64,000 bases of DNA from NCBI GenBank assembly GCA_007844125.1, contig CM017556.1, forward strand, positions 67,694,755 through 67,758,754, in the 5' to 3' direction. The first letter of the stretch is position 1; every line of letters begins with the position of its first letter. The notes under the pieces were generated by a model. It worked only from the letters and a program-made list of their open reading frames with translations, was not told the DNA's origin and made no database searches. Source of the DNA: Sinonovacula constricta (lineage: Eukaryota; Mollusca; Bivalvia; Cardiida; Solecurtidae). Made by a program: the position numbers and the translations under genes. This document shows positions 50,952 through 63,845 of the stretch, piece after piece.

Positions 50952-53569
50952 TGGTCTTCAGTGTCTGTTGTTGCGGTCGCTTTGTGCTGTTGCCCTGTGA
51001 TTTTCTTACAAAACAGTCCACTATGGTACTTTTCACAAGCGTTTTACCCCTCGTATGTTGGATAACTGTTCTTTTCTAGCAACATAAAAAATACAAACAT
51101 GCACCTAAACTCTAATTATTCACGTACTCACACCACTTTCAAACTTTAAGTATGAACCAGTACAAATCACAGTCATCAACAATACATTATTAAAAGAACT
51201 GTTAACAGAAAACAATAGTTGCCACTCATGCGTCTTCCTTTGTTCTCGAGATCTTCCTATCACGTGCAGTTACAGCCTATGATGATGCTACAATGGACCA
51301 CGTGACTTGATTAGTCGGATGCAGAGTGTTCGCCCAAACAGCTAAACACTCAGCCAAACGTGACCATAAGGTGACTTAACACCATATATTAACTTTTGCG
51401 CATGCGTCATGGCTGATGTATAAGATCAATAATTTTTAATTCATGCTAATCGATAAAGTTTGAACAATATACACGGTAAAAAGAGAACGAAACGAAACGA
51501 AACAGGTGAACCACAGGCAGGAAGAAAATGTTCGATGCGCGTTGAAAAGAGATGAGCCGAGGAAATTAATAACACGCTACCACAGTAAAAATGTACAATT
51601 GCTAAAATATTATTCAAGTTACCTGATCGTGTGTTGTAAAAAAATTTAAATAAATTGTCCCATGGAGGTCTGAAGTACATTTTACGTCAAAGGCAGTGAA
51701 TGGTTTTTAAATGTTGTGTGAAGGAAGATTGTACATGCACAATCACCTCACGGTGACTTACATTTATAGCAGAACAGAACAGAGCAGAACAGAGCACTTT
51801 ATTACGACTTGTACAAACATACATCTTCTTACATAGTATTAAAATATAAAAATGAGTTATTCAGTCACATGGTACACAATTAATACATTCACATACACAG
51901 TACGCAGTTAGTACTACTACTTAGTTACTTAGTTAGTACTTAGGAGAGTAATACATAAACTAATTGTTTCGAGGTTGTTTTTTTTGTTGGTTTGATTTTG
52001 GACAGTTTACTGAATATTTGTGTTTAAATAATTGTTTCTAATAATTACTGCTTTTTTAAAATAAATTGTGCAACATTCTGGAGTTTTTTCGGTTTACATG
52101 TATAGCGTTGAGTGCATGTGAGAGACATTTAAAACAAGAAATGTTTTTAAAAAGATATGCGGCAGTGGGGAGGTTTTCATGAACAAAATTTTATGATCGG
52201 TTATATTTAGAACGAAAACGTGAAGTAATAGAAGGGAAGATATATTTGACAACGTATAAAAAAGCTTTGAATGCAGTAGATCTGTACACGTATAACAACC
52301 TGAAGATTACATTGTACCAGCAAAATCCTGCCAATTCGTGTTAAATTTATTAACAAGAAATTTAATTTCTAATTTATGAATGAATTTTTTCTCTCATTAA
52401 TATAAATTAACATAAATATCTTTTAAATCAATATAATTAGCATGTAAAATGTATGCACTCAAAGCTTGATATTACCACATTTACAATACTCTGGTTCCCT
52501 GCGTACGGACATGGCAAACAATCCGTAATGCAAATACAAATAATGGCTGCCCCCAGTGGCCAATATAAGGCATATAAAATTGTTAATCGCTCGATTGATA
52601 CTTTAGCCACTGATAGATGAAATAAGTAGAAAGTTATAGCAGATTTATTTGTTTCGTAATTCATCTCATGTGCTGCGAAAATAGAAATAGTCATAGTGGT
52701 AAGTAATCCAGATGACCCGGATGGGATATGTCAGCCGGTTTACAGTTTCTGCCTAATTGATGCACCGATAGTATTTTATTAGATATCTTGTTTTTTGAGT
52801 TAAGTGACATGTATGTATGTTATGTTTGCGAAAAGAAGCTTTATTGAGCTTTACTCAGACTTAATAGACCCACATTGTTGGCGTCCGCACTGAAGCGAGA
52901 TGATCTTAATGGAAGACATATGAAATTTTTCATTGGGCTGTTGTTGTAGAAATCAGGTCAATGCTTGGCGGTATTCGGGCAAGTATATTTCCATTCAGAT
53001 CACCGGTTATTTTCCATTCGGAAATAGGCCTCGGAGGTAACATGGGGAGAAAGTAGCCCCGGCAAGATGGCAGCCAAACCCAAAGACCTTGATACAAAAT
53101 ATGTAGACATAACATATTGCTAAAATACACACCTACATAAAAATATTGAAAAGAAACGATGAGAAAGGTGAGAAAAAAACTTCATATTATGCTATCTTAT
53201 TTATTCGCAGAGATCTATGTGCAGCACAAACTAAGAGGAATACTGTAATATGTACTTAAATTGTATGTCCAGTTTATGTTGCATGAGGTGAAAACTGACA
53301 TTATCAACGCGGTCTGTATGATACGAACTAAGAACAAAAAGGTCTAATCTATTTTGAGGAAAGGTGCAGACCTTACAGTACCGAGCAGTGTTCAAAATCA
53401 GCAATTTTGATTATTTGAATTTGGTATTTTTAAGAGACAGCCTAACTTTCTTTAAATGTGCCGGGACTACTTGACGATGTAGGAAGACCGAAGCACGTAC
53501 GGAGATTCCCGGTGTGTCCATACTATTACCTTGGGGATTTTTTTCGAACGTGTACTGAAAGTTACAACA
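50952..53569. other. Upstream of exon 1b, mostly featureless
   Basis: Apart from the AACAG-rich segment at 51768-51960, no exon, element or array recognised. ORFs at 51441-51680, 52437-52694 and 52930-53130 lack support. Confidence 0.45.
51768..51960. repeat. AACAG-rich low-complexity segment
   Basis: The sequence agcagaacagaacagagcag then cactttattacgacttgtac is followed by TTAGTTACT repeats. It looks like the end of an interspersed element, but no ORF or termini are visible. Confidence 0.35.
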
Positions 53570-54215
53570 ATGTTACCTGTGCAGTGTGAGTGTCGTAAAA
53601 AGTCTCCACGTACATGTTGTCTGTGTTGTCATTTAATTAATCCTATAAGTATTGTTACGTGTATTTCCTATGATGGACAATGATATTTGATTCCTCAATT
53701 CCATCTTCACATGAACAGGATGCTTAAGCCACTTACACTTCTCTGGTCATTTGCTTTCCTTGATTAAATATTTTTTTCACTAATAAATTACAATAAACAA
53801 GTTTGCGTAGTTTTTCTAATAGAAATACTACTACTCTTTCTTCTAAATACAATGCGGACATTTTTTTCAATGAAATCACTACTTTCGTCATAACATATCG
53901 AAGAAAACGTCAGCGCTTGGGCAGTTTTCAAATAGATCGGATTTCTTTTTTCATTGTTTGTATTGTGAAACTTCTCAGGAAGTGGGAGGTTAGAGCTCTG
54001 TAAAAAATCGGCTTAAGCACAACCAGTCGGCCCTTTGCCGACTGGCCGTTCCAAGGCGGTAACCGTTGGGTTTGCACTTTTTGTTAAATGACTCATCACA
54101 TATTTGATTTGTTCTTGCCTTTATATTTGCCTTTTACGTGAATACATTTCTCCTGTGCCTTTTCAAATTTAGGTTTATGTTGCAGAGCTCATTGTCATAT
54201 ATTCTTATTCTGAAA
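53570..54215 (-). repeat. Dispersed hairpin-family repeat, inverted copy
   Basis: Read in reverse, it carries the same blocks as copies 1-3, including ctgttcatgtgtagat (reverse complement at about 53710). At about 54023-54045 there is a perfect 9-bp-arm hairpin ccagtcggc-cctttgccgactgg. Shorter inverted fragments occur at 27755-27905 and 41845-42020. Confidence 0.6.
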
Positions 54216-57200
54216 TGAAAAAAGGTTCATTTTGTGTCGTCCTCTATACCCGGAACCTTTAGCAGATAAAACACGTGTTGGACATGGTAACAATTTATTA
54301 AAGATGACAGGTCAAACATAAAAATAAACACATTTGTTTTGCTTGGATGATATACAAATTTGTTTGCTAAATCTTATTAACCAGCCTTAATAACAAGTCA
54401 TTTTTGTAAGCAGGATATAATATCATGGTAGGGTAACACTATTTATTAAAACAAGACCTTTAGATAGTTTCTCTCTCTAGCCAACAAATAAATTATCGTT
54501 ACCGGAAAAGATCCAGTGAAATGCTGTTTATTGATGCCCTACAACCATTTGAAAAGTAAAGCATATCTTTCACGATTTGTTCTCTCTTACAAATGATGTA
54601 AAGATATAACCAGTCTTTACTTAACTAATGTATAATTGTATGCAGCAAGTTTACATAGATTGCCCAGAACTGGGGTAATGTTACACGTTTAGCATACATG
54701 CACAGTGTCGGATACCATTTTATTTAATATGACCGTGGTGTATATAAAGAAAATGTCTATAAGTTAAAAACTCGTTACAAAACCTGGTTTACGTTTTGTA
54801 TACATGCTTTAAGGCCTGCAGCAGAAATCTTTTGATGTTTTCATTTCTCCATGGTGTCAAAAAGGCTTCCTCTACCTAAATAATATGTCATTACTTAGTT
54901 TTATTATAGGAGGAAGGCAAAACAATTTTTATGACGAATCTCAAAGAAAATGTAAAAAGACTACACAATGCCAAAATATGAATACTTTTATTAAACATTA
55001 ACTCAGGATAGGTGAGAAAGGACAAAGCGTTCAAGTCACATATAACTTAATAATAAAAGTTAACAGGCGATGTAACACATCGAAATAGATCCAAAACGTG
55101 CTTAGTCCGGCAGCTGGATATGGTTACCGCGCAACCCCACCCAAACGTGACTTCTTTCATGGGTACCAAAATGTTCGTTTGGGTGTCTAGAAACATAATC
55201 TCCAATGTACTCGAAAATTAAATCATTTGGGCTATATGAATAAACTAACATAACTTTGAGAATAAATTTTGTATCGTTCCTTAAGTGGAGGCTAGCACTA
55301 AACTTAGAGTTGAAATAATTAATTATGCAAATTAATCAACATGAATATTCATAAATCTTAATAAAAGTTTATTTTTGAAATTGAGTTTAGTACATGAAGT
55401 TGTTAAGAAATCTGCTTGTAAACAGATGTATTGTACTGTATTGCTTATAACTCACTGATAAAATCAGTTTAAGACCCTGATTATTTTGAAGACTCTCACT
55501 AAGCCAAGATTTAAAATTAATAGAATATCAAAAAGGTTATACAAAATGTATACAATTTATAGTGTTCATTAAATAAAATGATGTTATCCGAGAGATAAGA
55601 TAGAAATGGTGCTATAACTGACTTGAGCATCACAAAGAAAAAGAATCTTAAAATTAAAATTGACAGTCAGCTAAGAATTGTTTTCTGGTAGAATGAATCC
55701 CTTCATTCTTATAGCAGAAAATAGTACCAGACAGCACACATGGATGCTAAATGTGACATAATGTAGGCATGTACATGTTGAACAAGTAAGAAAACTGAAG
55801 CATAAAAGGCAAATTTACTGCTTCATATAACAAGGCATTAGCATCTAATAATTGTTCAATTTATAAACACTGAAACAACATTGTTCCAAAATAAAATGAC
55901 ATGTTTGTTGCGTTTACAGATATGGTTTTGCCTATCTACTAGGAAAAATCGATGAAAGATTCCCTAAAACTTGCAAAGGAGTTGTCCACAAATGTCTTAA
56001 AAGAGTATAATACAATATCAAATGTCAATATAAAGTTAACTTGAAAAGGATAGGCATTCATAAAGCCTATAAATAATTTAGCAGTTCCCACTATCTTAAC
56101 CTTAAAGATAAAGTCAAAAGAATATGTACTTCATTCAATAAAAAAATGGAGAAAAAATTAATTCACTTAACAAAAATATTTTAAGCGTTTAACCCGTTTC
56201 CATTTCAATGCATTATTATTACCTAGTGTATAAGGATTAAAAGGTGTAGCATAAAGTCACTTATAGAACAATTACTAGAAACGTTCATATACACTCAGAA
56301 ATATTTTTAGTTAAATGATTGATATCCTATATAAAAGTTAAAAATGAAAGAAAAAAACAACAGCAAATTTAATAATGACCGAAAATTTATTAAGTGTTAA
56401 AGTGCACGTTGTAAGCTCACAATTAAGAGTTTTTAATATTCCTGAGAATTAATTTGCATAATTATTTTATATCTTAGCTTAATGATCGTCTTCACCAAAG
56501 GATTAGTCAATCACGTTTTTTCCATGTTATTAATAGTTATAAGAAGGCTTTTAACATGTCCGTGTTTTAAAAATTAATGAGGAAACTAAGACCAAATTAA
56601 TTTAAAAATCATACAAAATACAAAATTTATCAATTCATGCAAAACTTAAACAAACACGCATCAGACTAAAGGGGGTGCCTACTTAACGTTTAAATCAGTG
56701 CATTTTGTCTAAATATGGCTTTTCAATAAAATAAATATATCGTGAGATTCCCATTAATATGTATGAGTTTTCATGCTGGCTTATTTCTTAAATTTATATT
56801 TTTAAATCTAAGTTTACTGATAGCCATCACTTAAGGAACAATGAAGAAATTTTTCTTCAATGTTATGATTAGTTTTAAGCAGACTTTTAACCAAATAAGG
56901 CATTACGATTGAATGAGCAAAATTTGAATGAATATTATTAAAAAAAACCCATAAAAAATCACAAAATGAACAAAACGATATGAAACTTAGACCAACATGT
57001 GTTAGACATGTAGTGGTATGTACACACTTTTCAAAGTTAGAAATGGTTTTAAGTTATAACATCAATACATGTATAACGAAATGGTTATCAGTTTTATAAA
57101 ACACCATTGCCAAGCAGAAAGAACGATTATGGTTTCACATTGTTGTGTCAATTTGTATAAAACATCGTAAAAATCGTTTTTATTTGAGGAGTACATTGTG

Positions 57201-57689
57201 TCTGTAAAGTGTGTGTTGTTGTTATTGTTTGTTTGTTTTTTGTTTCTTGTCTTGATTTTTGGCGAATAGATAAACACCAGCAAACAATTTAACGTTAGAA
57301 TGAGAACTTATAGAATTAAGTTTAAAAAACACTACTTGTATAGAGCTGTAAAATTAGTATTGTAATGAGAGCAAAGATAAAGTCGTATGGTAGAAACAGG
57401 TGCACTCTTATATTTTAAAGACCATGTCTTTCAATTTGTTAATATGCCACCTCGCTGCCCACAAAAATCATCCCAACTATAAATAAGAGTGTGACAAATT
57501 AAATAGAAAACTTTATACCTAGTGCACTTTTTAATTTTACAAACATCGATAATATTTGATATATATTATTATATATTTGAAAGATCGCAATCTACTAGGT
57601 TAAGTACCAAGTTAACACAGAACTTTTTGAAGTTTTTCAAGAATATATTCTGATTAAAAAATATATAACAAGATTTATTAGCAGCAACT
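54216..57689. other. Gene-poor AT-rich intergenic region
   Basis: 3.5 kb with no exon-like ORF, no array and no recognisable transposon end. Confidence 0.55.
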
Positions 57690-58195
57690 AAATTATAGCT
57701 CTGACCCCTGACCTTTAAGCCATAACTCCATGTAAAACTTACAGCACTGTCATGACCTCTGATCCCTGTCCTTTAAGCCATATCTCCCCGTAGAACTTAT
57801 AGCAAAGTCACGACCTCTGACCTCTTACCTTTATGAGATATCTCCCTGTTGAACCTTAAGCACAGTCATGATCTCTGACCTATAAGCCATATCTCCCCGA
57901 AGATACTATAGTACAGTCATGGCCTCTGACCCTGACCTTTAAGAGTTATCTAGCACAGTCATGACCTCTGACCTTTAAGCCATATCTCCCTGAAGAACCT
58001 ATAGTACAGTCATGACCTCTGACCCTGACCGTTAAGAGTTATCTAGCACAGTCATGACCTCTGACCTTTAAGCCATATCTCCCTGAAGAATCTACAGTAC
58101 AGTCATGACATCTGACCCTGACCTTTATAACCTGAGCTATCTCCCTGCAGAACATATAGCACAGGCATGACCTCTGACCTTTAAGCCAGTCTAGT
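57690..58195. repeat. Degenerate tandem repeats of about 50-65 bp, about 8 units
   Basis: The motif gtcatgacctctgacctttaag then ccatatctccctgaagaac repeats with variable spacing and internal changes. No coding potential. It lies between exon 1b and NAAA-B. Confidence 0.85.
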
Positions 58196-60637
58196 AACGG
58201 TCGGTAGAACAATGAAGGCGGAAGTATACATGGGGAAAATGTCAGGAATTAAAGCATAGGTATCCGCTAGCTTCCCACAAGGGTGCTAACTAAAACATTT
58301 CTTTCATTCCAAAAATGGGGAATTCCCTGCTTCGGAAATCAGTTCCATTCTGAAACAATTAGAACCGGTGTAGATAATTTTACATAAGATTCTTTCATAT
58401 GTTATAACCTTGAGACGGTCACATACTGCTTATGTTACTGCTGCGTTACCAATTGAAAGAATATTCTAATTGTGATTCATGGATTCATGGAAAGTTTCGT
58501 AAATTCTGGAATGTTTTAATGAGTGATGCAACTTGAATCTTTTCAAGTATTCTTAACGTATATCAATAGGGCTGTTTTCTTGTTCTTGTTCAACGCCATG
58601 GAGTTTAGTGGATTTTATAAGGAATAAATATTTTATCAGGTGAACAATTTAATTTTATTTAGGACTTGGATCGGCTTATACTTTATTTAATATACATGGT
58701 ATGTTGTTCTGTTTGTTAAATATATTTTTGTAGTTATATGTTATTTGTTGATATATTTTGTTGTAAAACTTACTGCTAGCTTTTACCACCTGTTGCTCTT
58801 ATTGAGCATAACAATAAACCGTCGAATATAATTTTGTGTAAGAATACCGTCCCTTCTCAAAGTACACAACCCCGCCTTCAATAGTGTCGATATAAGCAGA
58901 AGGTTAAGGGTCATATCACAATAGCACAAACAAGAAATGTCTTTAAAAAGACAAACGGCGTGGGATTAAAAAAAAGGAAAAACAAGAAATTTCTTTTAAA
59001 AGGCTATGCGGCGTTTGTGAAGCATTAACTTACACATTTTTATCGTGTTATGTTTCTATTGAATATAAATTTGTGAGAAGAATGGCATGAAAATGGTGTA
59101 CATTTTTAAACTAGTCGCTCGCTCCATCTGCGCCTCATAGTTCTCACGTAATAGGCACTTAAAGTTACGAAGTAGTTAGATCGTGCCGGAAGTGAACGAT
59201 CTGCTTTGCGGCATATGACAGAGATGATGTTTAAACAAATGTAGGATCAAGTGACATTTTATACACTATATTCAATAGTACTGTAGGAAATGGGGTACAT
59301 TGGTAAACTGAAAATTATCTCCCTTGTTTGTTAATATCCGAGGTATTCCAAAGAGTAGGTAGGTCCTTTATAGTCGGAATTCTTGGACTTTATCGCCCGT
59401 TCTTTTGTAGATTATGCAGTTACAAACGGTGAAATTTCTTTTGCACAAATATAAGCTTAGAATCCATTTAAATACTTATAGAGATTTGTTATTTAAAAAA
59501 GAAAATGGAAGTGTTTGTTGATGATGGTTAACTTGAAAGTCAAAGAAGTCAACATACACTCCAAAAAGAACAAGCATAAAAACCGAGTAAAACAAATGAA
59601 AGGACCTTCTTGCATTTAGGGGTTATTCAGGGGAGACTATTCATTAATGTCACTCATTGATATAGACTTGTTTATGACTTAAATACCTGTATAAATAACT
59701 ATATATCGCCACCCCGAGGACGTTTATTAGAAACACTACGGTATATGATGCTAGTAGGAATTTCTACTAATGGGAATCGCTCTGATATTCATTCAGGCTA
59801 GCCTTGAGTCAGCATTTGTAAGTAGGTCAAAAGTGAGGTTAGACAGCTACGCCAAAAAATCGTAACCGGCGTGAGGAGAGTGGACAGAGAGGTGGTCAAT
59901 AGTTACATCACACCTACCATGTTTTACTGTGTATTTCTTTGCGCTCTAAAGTGTGGTTTATCTGTCAATTCTCTGTTGATCGATATTTCGTGAAATTACA
60001 AATTAACACTCAGGAGACACGAGGTCATAAACATGTAATTACAAAAGTGCACCTTAGGTAACTGGACCACATATATTGATGCAGTTCAGCAGGTGTTTGT
60101 GTTTGCAGTACTTATTTGTTCATGGCACAATTCATTTTACCTGGGTGAGGCCAGCACATGTAAATATTGCACTTCAAAATGCATGCGGTTAACTGCTAAT
60201 ACTGATCATGCTTAATACTTGTGGTCGCTGGTTCGAGCCCTACATGCTGCAGTTTTATTTGCTGATGTTTCGATATATACATTTAAATGAAATGAGTATT
60301 GTTTTGTACATAAAGTTAATACTTGTTTTCACAAAAAAATCTTGTCAGTATGCGAATGTTGAGTACTGTTAAACATGGAAACAGTCTAAAGGACAGGACC
60401 TTTAACAAGTAAAATGATCATAAACAAAAGATCGCGCTATTTCAATCAACTAGGGACATTTTATGTAATACATGTTACTAAGATAACGGATATAAATGTT
60501 AATATAATATAAACATAACGTACAAGAAAAAATATTTTTTATACTCATTTGAGTTGTAAATGTTTGTTAATATCAACTACCAACATTTATGACCATCTTA
60601 AGATGTGTAAATTTGTTCGGATGACTATACTTAGCCA
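58196..60637. other. Intergenic region below NAAA-B
   Basis: A short motif caagaaatgtctttaaaaag at about 58931 recurs in variant form at about 58983 and at 52135, marking an old dispersed repeat. A B-box-like ggttcgagccc at about 60231 hints at a tRNA-derived fragment. No genes. Confidence 0.45.
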
Positions 60638-60705
<68 letters not shown>

Positions 60706-60756
60706 CACGCACACACACACACACACACACACGCCATGCACGCACACACACACGCA

Positions 60757-60788
<32 letters not shown>

Positions 60789-60805
60789 CACACACATACA
60801 CAAAC
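60638..60805. repeat. (CA/GCAC)n microsatellite in the NAAA-B 3' region
   Basis: CA tracts with two GCAC blocks, 55-220 bp past the stop codon of NAAA-B, so probably in the 3' UTR. Confidence 0.93.
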
Positions 60806-60859
60806 ACACACCACCATCACCGCCACATCACACTGGCCCCAGCCCAGTGATGTCGCCGG

Positions 60860-60929
60860 CTAGTCCCACACCCAAGTTGACAGTTTACTGGGATCACCTG
60901 CCGTCATGATAGCTGTATAGACGGTATCC
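60860..60929 (-). CDS. NAAA: NAAA-B last coding exon
   Basis: 70 nt, acceptor ttccag|GGATA. It encodes DTVYTAIMTAGDPSKLSTW, then VWD and TAG at 60862-60860. Confidence 0.86.
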
Positions 60930-63845
60930 CTGGAAAAAAAGACGGTAGGTAAGAATCCCCAGCGCTAATATAACAATACCTGTTATATAAGGTCAGAAGA
61001 AAGTTGAACATGTATCTTTTTAAAACACCCAACGTGCTCATGTAGATGACTTACAATTGAGGACTCTTCACTGTGAAGTGTAACTGGTTAAATATTAAAA
61101 ATATATATTTAGGATTTTACGGCAGTTTTCGATTGTCAGCTAGAGCAACAAATTTGCCGGCATTGTACGGATGCTGTTGCAACTGTATAATATATTAAAG
61201 ATTTGCCGCATATGATTAAAGTCAATGTTAACAAAATTTTCATCCAAGCTTTTTCTAAAAAATCGTATTTTGGTGTGTTTTTTTAGCCCTAGTTAGGTGC
61301 GTTAAGGATTACATTCTTAGACGAGCTTTAAATTTATCACAAAAATACATTCATTCAGACACAATATTTAATATGAAAGTATAGTTATAACTTTACTTTA
61401 TAACAAAAGTAACCCACTTCGGTCAGGAAAACCCAAATTACTACATATTCCCTGTTGATGTTGCCGAGTTAATACATGTCTATAAGTATATACGAGTTTC
61501 TTATAACATAACCTCGTGCAGATTTGCATGTGTTATATCCGCTTGTGCAACATTCACATTCAACCAACAGGAGCTCCCGTGAAGTAGTGGTAGAGTCGCC
61601 GATTTGTTACTATTTCTAACCGCTTAGGCCCTCACCGCGTGGGTTCGAGTCCCTGTCAGGGCGAAGGAGTTAATGTGGGAAGGTCTTCCATCTGACCTGC
61701 GGTGCGCCGGTGGCTCCACCCAGACATTTGTTTGGAGTCTTCCTCCATCAAAACAGCTGGACGTCGCTATAATAATCCTAATTGTTCGCTGCGATGTATT
61801 TAAATAAACCTAAAACAAACATTTAACCAATATTAGTCGTGGCTGAGCGGTAAAAGTCTCTGACTTGTAACTCTTCATCTCCTTACAGCGTGGGTTAGAG
61901 TCCCAGTCGGGGAAGTTATCCAGCTAACCTCCGGTGCTCCGGTGGTTCTACCCAGGCATAAGTCTGGAGCCTTCTGCCACCATAAATTAGCTGGACGTCC
62001 CCAGTATGACCATAATTGTGGCGGTGCGATGTTACAAAACAAACAAAAGCATAACTACTAACTGAGTACTTTTTGATTTGTTAACATAATAATTCCAAAT
62101 GGTAAATTAATTAATAGATCTACTTAAAACACATATAAGCATTCCAACACGTTGTAACATGTAAAATGTGTACATGTACGCATATTTGTGTTATATACTT
62201 TGTCGTCGGTTGAACATAGTGACCCTCTGAAAAAAACAGTTTATAATTTCTATTTTCCTTAATGAGGGGATATTACAGTAACTATTAATATTTGAGTTAT
62301 CTCCCTTAAAAAGTAGGAATTTGGTTTACCTTGCTATAGAAATAGTATATTTTTGACCAACCTAGAAAATTAATTACTACAACATACACATACAGTCTTA
62401 CACTGAAGACTAAGACGGTTTAATGAAAATAAGCAAATGAATCATACAAATTTAATTGTGTCTTTTATTAAAGTGTAGTGATATATGAAAGTGTCTTTCC
62501 ACAAGGGAGATAATTATAAATAATCGATTTTTTTTATTGTTTTATATGCATAAGATACATACAAATTGACGATGAAGATGTTATTACTTCTATTAATTTA
62601 CAACTTAAATAACAAAAACTTTACTGATACGAACTGGTTGTGGACGGGGAATTTGTTGAGGACCTTCTTTAAAGTAGTAACTGAGATGTTGGCAGGGCCG
62701 ATGGCCTCAAGTTCCTCTATTGCGGTCTGCCTGTAGTAGAACATAAACTTACGTGTAAATTATTTGTATCTTAATAAGCTTACAAAAGTTTAAATTTTAA
62801 ATTAGATTTAGAAAAATATGCACATAGTATAATTTAGGGTCAAGTGCCGCGAGTGTTCGTGTCCCGGTTGAAGGCGTGGCCTATAGTGGGGTCTTCCAGC
62901 TGACCTGTGGTGCACAAATGGATCAACTAGACACATGTCTCGATGTGTTGGATGCGACTGTATGATAATCAAACTCCATTGCTAAAATAAATCAGTGTTG
63001 CGATAAACGAATTAAAATGAGGTAAACTTTGAGAAGTAATACCAAAATAGAAACACTATTGAGGCAATGCTGTACATATGGTCATACATACCTCCGCCTA
63101 TCGATAGGTTTGACCCAATGGTCGAAGTTCGTCTCTACCATGTACCACCTACAACATGGGGTGAAATGATGTTGCATAAATGTTACGCAAAAACAAACGG
63201 TTCACACATACAAGTTGAGTCGAATTTTGTCAGACAAGAATGACAACTCTCAACAATTATTATACACTTGGTGTAAAATAAAACAAACAAAAACAACATT
63301 AAACATTGATTTGGTTATCACATTTAACTTATGTTAATAAAGGACACTTTCAGGTTGATCTCATACCATAGGTGTGACTTACCTGCTAGCCGTCTCGTTC
63401 AACCTCCAGAGATCTGTCGTCTTGAAGCGGTCCTTCGTTATAACAGCCCCTTCCCCGGGCCTCACACCACCCACGATAAAATACACAGGAGCCGCCGTTG
63501 TCGGCGACTGGAGGATGTTAAGAGCTTCCTCGAATGTTCTGCTCGCCTCAAGTGCCTGAAACAAGATTTATAAACATCATCTGCAGCAGTGAAAGGACCT
63601 GCAGAAACAAATTAATCATGCCCTTCATTAATTTTAGTTAGATTTTGAGCATGTATTAGCACTATAGTAAGCAGACAAGCAATCGTCGTCATCGGAGGAA
63701 GTGTCGTTACAATGTAGCAACAATGGCAAATAAACTTTTACACAACAAATATGTCAGGTACTTACATTTCGGACGAGAAACGCCATCGGGATAGCTTTCC
63801 TATCCAGTATTGCAATGGCCAAATTCCAGAGGATCGAACCAGAGA
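60860..63845 (-). CDS. NAAA: NAAA paralogue B, 3' five exons (5' part beyond right edge)
   Basis: Exons 63845-63766, 63555-63383, 63148-63092, 62730-62635 and 60929-60860 encode the last 157 residues and a TAG stop. They carry AILDRKA, VYFIVGGVRPGEGAVITK, the active-site ETNFDHW, NIS and a YTAIMTAG C-terminal block. Lengths 80, 173, 96 nt match gene A exons 6, 7, 9; exon 8 is 57 instead of 63 nt and the last exon 70 instead of 76. The catalytic Cys exon lies beyond position 64000, so activity cannot be judged. There is no stop or frameshift in the part seen. The last intron is 1.7 kb and holds two SINEs. The 3' region soon after the stop contains a CA/GCAC microsatellite. Confidence 0.88.
61570..61820 (+). 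mobile_element. tRNA-derived SINE (family 3), last intron of NAAA-B
   Basis: The head ccgtgaagtagtggtagagt and B-box gggttcgagtccc are followed by gaaggtcttccatctgacct, ggtggctccacccaga, agctggacgtcgctataata and gctgcgatgtatttaaataa. This is the most complete copy of the family. Confidence 0.78.
61836..62050 (+). mobile_element. Second family-3 SINE in direct tandem
   Basis: The head cgtggctgagcggtaaaagt and B-box gggttagagtccc are followed by ctggacgtccccagtatgac and gcggtgcgatgttacaaaac. It follows the copy at 61570-61820 after about 15 bp. Confidence 0.75.
62635..62730 (-). CDS. NAAA: NAAA-B exon equivalent to A exon 9
   Basis: 96 nt, acceptor ctacag|GCAGA. It encodes TAIEELEAIGPANIS and VLNKFPVHN. 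I placed the weak donor CCA|gttcgt because it matches the length of gene A and keeps frame; the stronger-looking gtaaag 10 nt downstream would shift it. Confidence 0.82.
62838..63010 (+). mobile_element. Degenerate family-3 SINE fragment
   Basis: It contains gtcttccagctgacctgtgg and a shortened body; the B-box is damaged (gtcccggttgaag). It lies between two NAAA-B exons. Confidence 0.5.
63092..63148 (-). CDS. NAAA: NAAA-B exon equivalent to A exon 8
   Basis: 57 nt, acceptor ttgtag|GTGG, donor CGGAG|gtatgt. It encodes WYMVETNFDHWVKPIDRR and keeps the active-site Asn. Confidence 0.89.
63383..63555 (-). CDS. NAAA: NAAA-B exon equivalent to A exon 7
   Basis: 173 nt, acceptor gtttcag|GCACT, donor AGCAG|gtaagt. 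It encodes FEEALNILQSP, VYFIVGGVRPGEGAVITK and TTDLWRL. Confidence 0.91.
63766..63845 (-). CDS. NAAA: NAAA-B exon equivalent to A exon 6
   Basis: 80 nt, acceptor attccag|TCTCT, donor GAAAT|gtaagt. It encodes GSILWNLAIAILDRKAIP. Confidence 0.87.

Noticed and set aside
52437..53130. Minus ORFs of 85 and 66 codons as exons
   Set aside because: No recognisable family, no neighbouring exons that join in phase.
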